A stretch of 64,000 nt of DNA from Fragum whitleyi. Its lineage: Eukaryota; Mollusca; Bivalvia; Cardiida; Cardiidae. Both the position numbers and the translations under genes were made by a program. How positions within the stretch are numbered: the first letter of the stretch is position 1; every line of letters starts with the position of its first letter. Location of the stretch: contig OX411547.1 in NCBI GenBank assembly GCA_948146395.1, forward strand, positions 57,243,066 to 57,307,065, read 5' to 3'. The notes beneath the pieces were generated by a model that was not told where the DNA came from, did no database searches, and saw only the letters and a program-made list of their open reading frames with translations. Positions 15,101 to 27,100 of this stretch are shown one piece after another.

Positions 15101-18100
15101 GCAGGAGAAGGGTTATTAGAACTCTATCCTAGCTTGTCTTGTTGTCTAGGCATGCTCAGTTGTAACAGGAAGTCAGACTGTTTCTCTAGATATTCAACAG
15201 AACTCTCACTTGTGGAGAGACCCAGTCCACAATTAAGTTGTATAGGCCAAAGAACATGTTCAGTTGAGTAGGGTCATTGCCAAACTTTTTGCCAAGTTTT
15301 GGGATGGTTTAATCAACTATATTTTTTCTCATTGTACTTATCTGAAAGGAAGATAGTTGAGGCTGAGATCAGACAGCACATCTTTACAGGCTTATCTTAA
15401 ACTGTCCCCCTGTCTCTGTTTGAGGTTGTCTGGAGCATATCTTTAAATATTTAAATGTCTCGGTGCTTAAAGATTGTAAGCACTTTTGAAATATGACCTA
15501 TGTTGCCAAAGTGAATAACCATGTTAAATGATTTCAACATTACACAAGTGTTACTACACAAGTGAAATATCTATGCAAATGAGGTAAGCGCGTAAAGCAA
15601 TGCTACTTTTATACTAATTTACAATGTTTTATGTTTTGCAGAAAATCTGAATCAATGAATTTCAAGAATTTTGTCTATGTATTGCAAAATTTTGGTTTGA
15701 ATTATGAATATTGTATCGAATTTGTGTTCACGGTATACAAAATTTATAGCTTTGTCATCTTAAACAGATAAAAACTTGGCAAAGCCTCCTTTTATATGCT
15801 TAAAGATGATGTGTTTGATAATTTGATGTTTAATGACCACTCATTCAATAACCTCTATAAATGTAGTCTTAACACCTTCAGTGAAAACTGAAAGATGACT
15901 GAAAACTGGGGTATTGAAATAGCCTTTGTGTTGTTTTGTGATCATCTGCTGAAAAAAAGTTAAATATCAAAAAACAGTCAAACCTGTCTTAGTGGCCACC
16001 TTTATTCAGCAAGCAAATTGTATTAAGAAATAGTGCTGAGATTCACCTATATTGAGCAAGCACCAGTCGTAAGCAATCACTTATCAAATCTCCCTTGGGT
16101 GCTTGCTTGATACAGGTTAAAGAGACTGTATTTAACAGTATAGTGTTGATCAAATTTTCATGTCCAATTGGTTGAAAATAAACTATTTGATTGGTCAATT
16201 GAAGTTTGATTGACAGCGAAAAATGGCAATAAATGGTTCTAGGGATGAAAGGTAGGACATGGTTATAACTGAGACAGTTCCAGTAAAAGGAGACTGTTGG
16301 GGGACCATGGCATCAACTTAATTATAACCAGTATATTGTATTAGGCAATATATTTCTTTTAGTGGTGCTGAGCCAGCCCTGCGTTCAGGTTGGCAAAACA
16401 GTGCAAAGTGGGTGTATCTGTAATTTAAAAAGAACACTGTCCTCTATGGTAAAAAAGATTGTGGGAAAAGGAGAAATTGCTTAAAACGAGCAAATTCTCC
16501 TTTTTCCACAATATTTTGTGTAACATAATATCATAGGACTGTACATAAAAAGGGTTGAAAAATTCATTTTGTGTTTGAATTACATAACAAGTGACAACAT
16601 GGTGATGTCATCAATACAGTGAACTCCAGATATAAAAATGCTATATGGACTAATGAAAATGTATTATTTTTATGCCCTCCCTTCAAAGAAAAGTTGGTTA
16701 ATTGCTATGCACTTATCTGTTGATTGGTCTGTTGGTTGGTCGGTCAGTCCATCCATTTACCATTTTTGTCCACAGCATATCTCAAAAAGTAAGCAAGCTA
16801 GACTCATGAAACATCACAGATGGATAGATCTCATTCAGGAGAAGTGCGGTGAATAAGAACCATAACTCTACTAATCATATTCATTTAGTTATTGCCCTTT
16901 ATTGATTGGCAAAGAAAAGGGCCATTGACCTGCTCTTATGCAGGGCATAAATGTTTTACAAACATCTCTTGTTTTCAAATATGGTTATATACCAAGCCTG
17001 GCTAGTTCAGCTGTAAAACATTGGACAGTCAACCTTGGGGTCTTGTGTTCGAACCCTGGCTCGGCCAACTTTCATCCCAGATTTGACAAAATTCAATGAG
17101 ACACAAGTCATTTGCCTCATATCAATAGGTATTTGATAAGTAATACGGTGGGATGAGCAGCTTAGGGCTTGGATGAATTGCTGTATTTGCACTGGTGCCA
17201 GAAACCCTAGGAAACCATGTGTGGGTGCAACAGCCACAGCAATATTACTACAGTAATGTTGAAAGCAGTGTTAAACCCCAATCAAAACCAAAACAAAACT
17301 AAAAATATTGTTATGACCAAATAACCCAAGTTTTTTTTATAAGAAAAAAAAGAGTCTGTTGATATGATATAAACCACTTCATCCAGAATATCTCATAAGT
17401 GATAAATGTATTTCGTCTGAAATCCTGGGGTGAACAAACATAGGATTGAATATATAAAAACACTGGGTTTTCTCAAATGGATAATTTTGTTGGTTTATAC
17501 TGCAATATGCAAGCCTTAATCCACTTAAAAATCCCATTGATTATTGGACAGAACGGACAATTCACCTGTGAAAAATCAAATTTTATGCCAACAAAAAACA
17601 CTGAACTTTGAATTAATAGATCTACTTAGGTTTAGTCTTCTTGCTGTTGAAGGTCATCATTTTCTTTTATGTTCTTTTCTATCCTAATTTCATCATTTTT
17701 CAAGTCCTTCTTTTCTTGTGGAAATTTAATAGGTATTCTCTTATGCACAAGTTTTCCGAAATTCTTCAACTTCTTCAATGATCTCATAATTTCTGGATTT
17801 GGCTCAAATTTTAGTTCAACTTGGAATGTGTTGTTATGGACAGCTTTTAAACATAATTCCAGGTCTTTCATGTGTTTTTGGCTCATTTTTACAACTGTAA
17901 AAGTCTTATTTGGCTTATCAGTGTGTGTCAGAACAGCTTTGGTTTTTGTGTAGGATTCTGACAATGACTTCATGGCTTCTTCACATTTTGAAATGTTGTC
18001 AGCTATAAGTTTTGTCTCCTTTTCATATGTTTGTCTCATCTCCAAGTTGACTTGCCTCTCCAAGTCATCTAGATATTCAATTACCTCTCTCTTAAACTTC

Positions 18101-21100
18101 CTCAGACCAGATCCAAATTCCTTTTTCTTCCTCTCTAACTCTTTATTTTGATTGGTCAGCTCACTCACAAAGTTTTCAAATTGACCAATCAGAGTTTGTA
18201 TCATGTTTAGAGTATTTGGTGTATCCATGGCAACACTTTCCCCCATTGACTCCGTGATATTTGGAATGTAATCATAATCACACTTTTTATGATGTAATGT
18301 TACACATATCACACAGCAAACTTCATCATGATTTCTGCAATAGAGTTCCACAGTCTTGTGTTTATGGTCCTTACATGTCTCCATACATGGATCTCTTAAT
18401 AATTTGTCCTCCTGTTTCCCCTTTGGCATGGCATCTTTGTTAAGGAGGACATGAATCTTTCCAAGATTTTTGTGGTACCCAAAACAAGATGTACAAAGGT
18501 AATGCCTACAGTACTGGCAGTATCCAACTGCAGGGTTTACTTTGTTTTCGACATTACATGGACCACAAACATAGTCCTCTATATTGTTGTTAACAATTTC
18601 TTCATGATCTTGTTTGAAAGTTTTCTTTGATGCAGCTGACTTCATTGTAATCCTGAAAACAAATATGAAACAGCTTTGAGAAAAAAGTTGTTGTTGTGAG
18701 AACAAAGTTGTCAATGTGTGAAATGAATTTGTTACAAAGGCTTATATAAATTGTACATGTAGTTACAATGTATTTTTGACAAAAAAAACAAACAAATTGC
18801 ATTATGTGCACATGACTGACTAAAATAGAATATGACAAGAAATGTGTCTTGGACATGAATGCCCCTGCTAACACTTGTGCTATGTAATTTTGAAATTCAT
18901 CCATAAATGTAGAAGTTATGCATCTGACAAGAATGGGACACACACAACCACACACACAACCACACATTCACTCACACACAATGATAGAGGTAACACTATA
19001 TGCCCATGCTATTTCATGACAGGGGCATAAAGACAAAACTTAATGCAAAATTTAACAAACAAAAAAACACTTAAAATTCTATTAAGCCTTTTCAAGATGT
19101 GATGCTCATATTTGGATTTGATGAGACCCACTGGATCAATAAAATTCAGGTGAGCAGTTTAGGGCCATTCTGGTCCTCTTCTTTCAAAGTGATATCTAAA
19201 TAGTTTTCTTCCTTGTAATTCTACATATTAGTTAAATAAGTTCATTTCTTCATAAGTCAGTTTCAACTTAGAAAAAGTCGGAATTCCTTCTGAATGCTGT
19301 TCATTTTAATTACCTTCTATATTCAATATCTCTCTTTCAAATCTTGATATTTTTAAGCCAGTGGAGCGATTCAGGCCCTCTTGGGCCTCTTGTTAAGCTC
19401 TCTAATCGTGCTCAAGTCTTTAAAAAAATAAAAAAGTAACTTAAGTAAAATAAATTTGTTAATGCCATTTATTATATTTTAAAAATGCTGAAAAATGTTC
19501 ACTGTTCTTAAAATTTTACTTACATTTAATTAATTTCTTAATCTCAAGTGGGTGAACTACAAAGTGTGTCCATTTGCCTTTGAAATAATTGCAAGAAACC
19601 ATGAAAAAAGGGTTTTTCCTGTAGGAAAAAGTAAGATTTCTCTTTTAAAGAACAGGCTTTTGCTATTGTAAAGGAAGGATTTTTTTCTGCATGGATTTTG
19701 CTTTCATTATTCTGTCATATACTGGATTATGACAGGGAACTCTCCTTAAGTATGAAATGGATCGTTGAACTGTGTAAGATACACGTACAATAACTGGAAT
19801 ATTTTGCAAATAGACATAGTCGGTCACTTTTTAGCATGCCAGATGTTTACATCACGACAAATAATTTCTTTGTTAAATGTAATCATACTTTATTTGGGCC
19901 TAACAGAAATGTTTCTGTTGGTATAAACGTTTGGCTGATTAAAAAACATTAATTGAAAAGGGACATAATATGTTCAGTAATACATAAAGGAATCGTCCAT
20001 GATAATTTGGGTTGCTCTTTTTATAGTTTGCATGTATAAATTGAAACTTTAGTGTAAATGCCTTTAGTAAAAGCAGAGAGAATTTGTTTCGGGTATAATC
20101 GTAAGAATTTTTGTTCTCTAATTTTTCGGGGAAATCGGTTTCCGGGGGTGTGACTTCTGGCAGTCCTGTGGTCAGTACACTTAAAGAAAGACAATTTCCT
20201 GCAAATTATTTTGATTGGTCGAGATATTTTTTGTACAGATTAACATTTGGTAACAGGGCTGAAAACTCAATCAAAACAATAAAAGTATAAAAAAAATTAT
20301 ATTTTTTTAGATTTTATCAAATTTCCATTGAGTTTATGTACGTCTTTTTTTAGCGGGAATATTGATGATTATGACGTCATCTAACTTACGTGCAAAATGA
20401 CGCGCTTTCATTGACGGAAAGAGCTGAAATTAACCAATTCGATTCCAATCTTCACACTAGGAATACCTTAATGCTTGTTAATAAATCAAGGTGGTCCCTC
20501 AAAGTTAAACTATTTAAGGTAGCAATGGACACATGGCGTCATTTTTTCCACCCAATGAATTTTTTTCTTGGTCACATATGTTGTAGATAAATATTGTATA
20601 GTCATTATATCAAAATTTGAAGGTGCCTTTTCATGCTCGTTTTTATGCTAGAGTTATCTGCCCTTGAGTGGTATTGGCCATTTATCTGTAAAACGCTTAT
20701 ATTCTTTTTAGGTCTAGTATAAACTCAGTACCAGCTTATAGCTATAAAACACATACATTTTGATAAACTTTATACATGTACACAATGGCTGTTGCTAAGA
20801 AAATTTCTCTTTGATCAATTACATTTGCACAATGTGCCTTCAAAAGTTAAAAATACACATATTTTTGTAATTTTACGGGGTGAAAATGCCACAAAAACCT
20901 ACTTTTGGAAGAAATTTACCAAATGAAATTTTCTTATTTTCCGAAATGTTTAAAAACCATACTTTGCCTTTATGTGGTAAAAATTTCAGCATACCTTTCC
21001 ATGCTAATAAGAAAGTTTTTCATTATTTTACATTGACCCCTCTCAATTGAAAGACGCTTTTAACAAATTTTTATCGTTAAATTTAATTATTCAGGTATCC

Positions 21101-24100
21101 AAATGGAATCTGACGTTGAAAAGAAGCTAAGTTATGAAGTTTTACCATCATTATTCTATACTTATCCAAATGGAATCTAACGTTGAAAAGAAGCTAAGTT
21201 ATGAATTTTTACCATCATTATTCTATACTTTTTCCATAAGCAGAATCTTATAAAAAAAAAGTTCTATTTAAACAACGCCCAAAAAGAACCATAAAATAAA
21301 CGAAACCCCACTTCTGGTTCACAGAGTCGGGAGGCCGCTGTCCATTGCCACCTCAAGACATGAAGAGAATTTTTTTTATATTTTCATAGAGGTATGAAAA
21401 TAAAAACATAAACATGATGTATGAATATGCAAAGCAAATTCATACATGAGTGATATGGTTTTTAGCTCCACTGGCTGAAAGCCACTGGGGCTATTGTCAT
21501 GGCCTTGTGTCCGTCGTGCGTCCGTCCGTCCGTCCGTCCGTCCGTCCGTGCGTGCGTGCGTCCGGTCGTAAACTTTTCTTTAAAGATCTTCTCCTCAGAA
21601 ACTACTGGATGGATTTCAACCAAACTCCACAGGAATGATCCTTGGGTGACCGTCTTTCAAAGTTGTTCAAGAAATTTTGATCCAATGAAAAACATGGATT
21701 TAATGGGCGTGGCTAATTTCCAAATATGGTAAAAAGTGAGTTTTCTCAGATTCTAATCAATGGATACCAATTAAATTTTACATGAATGATCCTTGGGTGA
21801 GCCTTTATCAGTCTACAAAAAATCATTGTGATCGGATGGAAAATTTGCATTTAATGGGCGGAGGTCAATTCTCTATATGTTATATAATGGAAACTTTGGA
21901 AATCATTTTCTCAGAATGTAACTGATGGATATCAACCAAATTTCACTGGTATGATCCTTGAGTGACCCTTTATCAGTGTATCAAAAATTATTTTGATTGG
22001 ATGAAAAATATGTATTTTATGGGCGGAGGTCATTGCTCAATATGTTAAATAGTGGAAACTATGAAAATCATTTTCTCAGAATGTAACTGATGGAATCATT
22101 TTCAACATCAGTAGAACCCCAAATAATTAAAAATCTAGACAAAACATTTATTTGCTTTTACAAGAATTTCAAGCCTGTGGAGCGACTCAAGCCATTCATG
22201 GCTTTCTAGTTACTTTCATACCTCCATGAAAATTAAAAGAAAGATTCTTGTCATAACTTATAATTTTATATCATAAAGCAAGAATGGAAGGATTTCTAAA
22301 TGTAAGACAGATTTCTCATGCTCTCAATCTTAAAGAATAGATGCATACTCAAAAATGATTTCATTTAGGAAAATATCCAATTTTTTGGCCAATCAAAATT
22401 CAAGACAATTTATGGAAACCAATAATATTAGATTATTGCGAAAAACTAAATTAAAAACTACTTAATATTTTCCCATTTCTTCAAGCTTTCTCAAAATCCA
22501 AAGTTCATAATAAGTTTTTTTTGTAAGGTCTAATCAGTATACACTTTGTGATGTAAAGGTCATACTTTGGTGTGTGTGTATGTGTGTGTTTTCAAGGAAC
22601 TATGAAACTCTTTAAGTGTAAAAATTACAAATATCTTAAAAAAATATACTTACCTTTGCCCCAAACAATAGAAGTCCCTAGAAAATCAGTCTATCTGAGG
22701 AGATATCTGTCTGTATTGATCTGTCATAGTATAGTATTCCTGTGTCTTAGATATTAATACTGTCTTTTTCAACCCTTTCAATTTTTGACCCTTTTGTTTC
22801 AAAAACAAAAGTACTCCAGGTAATAAGGTAATAAAAATGTATAACCATGGTTAAAAGGAATTAAAATCCCAAGTTCACCTTTTTGCTTGTATAGGCTATT
22901 ATACTGAATGATATCTTATACAAGCCAATAGGTGAACTTGGGATTTGAATTTCAACCTGCCTTTGTGATACATTTATATTATCTGCTGGAATATAATTAT
23001 ACATGTATTTCATAGGTTTCGTTATGAAAGCCTTTTAACTACAACTAAAATATATACTTATATCAATACAAATTGTCTTTGGAAAGGTCACAGGTTCAAT
23101 TCTCTCAACTGCACCCATTCTTTCTGACTATTTGTCTTCCACCAATGAGACAATAATCATAGACCTGTGTGTGGTAGCAGCTGGATGCTAGGAAAGGATA
23201 TAATGGTAGTATTGGTGTAAGAAATACCAGGAATCGTCTGTCAGGTGCTCCAGCCTCCAAGATATAACTGAAATATTGTTGAAAGTGCTGCTACACCCCA
23301 TTCAAACAAACAAAACAATCGTCTTGCTGTATTGATAAAGATTAATCATAAAGGTAAAAGTATAAAGAGTTAATTAATTGTCTACCTCAGTGAACTTAAA
23401 CAATAGTGTAACTAATACTAGTCAAGTGTTAATGAAATTAATACCCACTCACTCTTATATTTCTATATTATATCATGGAGCAGAGCAAACGATATTTCCT
23501 TTGACAGCTTATTGTATTGACATGTTTTATAGATATAAAGCAATTTGTACATTTACAGCTGAATTTTTTATGCCACAGTACCAAGAAGACTGGGGACAAA
23601 TTGTATTGTTGTCTATCTGTATTTTTGTTTATCAGTCAGTCTGTCTTTCTTTCTGCAAAGCTTAGCCAAAAAAACATAAAATTTGCAAATACTTATAGCC
23701 TATTTAAGATACAGTGTGCATACTGGAAAAGATACTAGATCTCAGTAATATGCATCTGCAGATAACAAGGTCAAGGTCATGGTACAAGGTCTAGAACATC
23801 TTTCAGGGTCAAGTTTGGATACCTTTGCTTTTTCTGGGGTTCTTGTATTTCACAAGCAATTTTTTTTTACATTGCAGGATGGTTTCAACTCAAATTGCAT
23901 CTACTGACCTCTGAAATTGGAACTTCCTAATCTTCTAATGCTCACCACAAAGTGCTCAAGGTGAACTTTTGTGGTGAGATGGATGTCTGTTGTGTGTCCT
24001 GATATTTCAACACTACCTTAAATGCATTTCAGAGGCCACATTTTTTGCTCTAATCAAGCTGAAAATTGGCCAGAATGATTGTCTTGATGAAATCTTAGAT

Positions 24101-27100
24101 GAGTTTGAAATTGGGTCAAATGGTGTCAAAAACTAGGTCACTGAGATAAATCTTAGAAGCACGTGTAAGCTCTCTACAGGCCACATTTTTAGCCTGATCA
24201 TCCTGAATTTTGTTCAGAATGATTGTCTTGATGAAATCTGGTACAAGTTTGAAATAAGATCAACTGGGGTAAAAACTAGGTCAGGGGGTCAAATCTAAGA
24301 AATACCTTTTAAGCACTTAAGAAGCCACATATCTTGCCGTATCAACCTGAAATTTGGTCCAAATTATTGTCTTGGTGAAATTATGGACAAGTATAAAATT
24401 GGATCAATTGGATTCAAATTTAGGTCACAGGGTCAAATCTTAGGAAACCTTGTACACACTCTAGAGGCCACATTTTTAGCACTATCAACCTGAAAATTGA
24501 CAAAAAGATTGTCTAGTTTTATAGAATCAACAGCATTTTTTTAGCTCTTATCATTATTCTAATCATCTTTTTTCAAAGCTTGCCCGCTTGGAATAAGTTT
24601 TAGACAGTTCCCTCAGGTGAGTGAATAAGGGCCAACATGGTCCTCAATTCTTTTGTTTAGAAAAAAACAATTTATTGAAAGGATATGTAATCATATTTCA
24701 GGCTAAGATTTTAGAACAACCAGTACCTATGGAGATGTTATCACACAATAATGGTGTAGGACAGAATTATGGGTTTATATTGTACAGAGCTCATCCTGGT
24801 AGAGGAAAGAAACTCACATTTGAAAATCCTGTACATGATAGAGTTCAGGTAATACATCACAGAATTATTGGTATATAATGTACAGGGTCCATGGTGGTAG
24901 AGGCTAGAAACTCTTATTTACAAATCCTGTTCAACAAAGAGTTCAGGTAATATATCATAGAAATATTTGTTCATATTGTACAGGGTTCACCCTGGTAGAG
25001 GCCAGAAACCCATCTCTACAAATCCTGTACATGATAGAGTTCAGGTAAAACATCACAGAATTATTGGTTCATAATGTACAGGGTTCACCCTGGTAGAGGC
25101 CAGAAACCTATCTCTACAAATCCTGTACATGACAGAGTTCAGGTAATACATCACAGAATTATTGGTTCATCATTTACAGGGTTCAACCTGGTAGAGGCCA
25201 GAAACACTCTTCTACAAATCCTGTACATGATTGAGTTCAGGTAATACATCACAGAATTATTTGTTTATAATGCAAAGGGTTCATCCTGGTAGAGGCGAGA
25301 AACACTCTTCTACAAATCCTGTACATGATTGAGTTCAGGTAATACATCACAGAATTGTTTGTTTATAATGCAAAGGGTTCATCCTGGTAGAGGCGAGAAA
25401 CACTCTTCTACAAATCCTGTACATGATTGAGTTCAGGTAATACATTACAGAATTATTTGTTTATAATGCAAAGGGTTCATCCTGGTAGAGGCGAGAAACA
25501 CTCTTCTACAAATCCTGTACATGATTGAGTTCAGGTAATACATTACAGAATTATTTGTTTATAATGCAAAGGGTTCATCCTAAAAGAGGCCAGAAACACT
25601 CCTCTATAAATTGTGAAGGTAGAAGCCTAGAAATTTGATACTTAGTTTCAAATGTTTGTTCATATGCTCCTGGTGTCATAAATTTGGGCTCAGTCATTGT
25701 GATTCCCATTTTACATAGACACAAAGTTTGAAGTCTTTCAAAAATAATTTTCTCTGAAAACAAATTATGTCCTGAGAAGTGAACAACTTGCCAGTCTTGT
25801 ACCCCAGTAGTCAAAGACTAAATGAGTAAATTAGGGCTATTAAGGTCTTCTTCACAGTGAGCCATGAATTATACAAAAAAAACAATACTTGGGGAGGGGG
25901 GGAGGGGATAGAGTCAGCTTGTCGGTAGGTTGGTGTGTCCGTCTGTCAGTCATTCCATCGGTCTGTAGCTTCTTCTGTATCCCCTAAATTTCTCAGCAAC
26001 TAATGGGTAGATTTCATTCAAACTTTACAGACGTGATCAGTACCAAGCAGAGATGTGCAAGTGCTATTTTGGTTATGATCCCTTGACTTTTGACAGGGTT
26101 ATGGTCCTTTGATGGAAAATGCCTTTTCATTTTTGTCTAGCACATGTAGGAGGGTATTAGTCAGCTTTGTGACAGTCTAGTTTTCATTTCAATGACAAAT
26201 CTTTTTTTTCTTTGCAGATCATTGTAAATGGTATAGAGGTTGGAAAGAAGGACTGGTTTACAACAAAATGGGAAATTACTATACCCCAGGACAAAATGGC
26301 TGATGTATGTTAGAGTTTGATACAGATAGGTTTTATATTTAGGGGGGCTCTAAAAGTCTCTGGCCCCTTTCAAGCTCACCTGAGCACAGCATGCTCAAGG
26401 GAAGCTTTCAGGAGTCATGTGTGCATCTTCTGTCATCCATCGTCATCAATCTTAAAAACTTCTTCTTCTCCTGAACAACTTGGCCGATTTCAATGAAATT
26501 TTACCAGAATGTTCCTTGGGTGACCCTTTTCTAAAGTTGTTCATGAAATTTTGATTGGCTCATAAATAAGGACGTGGCAGGGCGTGGCTTATTTTGAGCC
26601 CAAACTCTTTCAAGGACATCTTCTACTGAACCAATTGGCTGATTTCAATGAAATTTTACCAGAATGTTCCTTAAGTGACCCTTTTCGAAAATTGTTCACG
26701 AAATATTGATTGACCCATAAATATGGACATGGCAGGGCTGTGCTTATTTGAGCCCGAAATCTTTGAAGGACAAATCTTTGAACCACTAGGCCGATTTCAA
26801 TGAAATTTTACCAAAATATTTCTTTGATGACCCTCTTCAAAAACTGTTCATGAAATATTGATTGGCCCTTAGATATGGGCGTGGCAGGGCGGTGCTTATT
26901 TTGAGTTCCCTCAGTAATGAATGGACCGGCAGGATATATTATGACTTTAACTTCTTGGAATAACATCTCCTCTCGAACAATTAGGCAAATGTGAATGAAA
27001 TTTGTCAGAAAGTTACTTGGGTGAGATCCACTGGACCAATAAAATTTAGGTGAACGGTTTAGGGCCATCCTGGCCCTCTTCTTTGCTATGTAGGACTCCG

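Noticed and set aside
18602..18967. 121-codon reverse frame upstream of the B-box gene
   Set aside because: It overlaps the acceptor and 5' region of that gene in another frame, shows no domain, and begins in a CA microsatellite.
24849..25620. CRISPR-like array
   Set aside because: The spacing is regular, but the whole 98-bp unit is repeated with no unique spacers, and the unit derives from the adjacent exon and donor.
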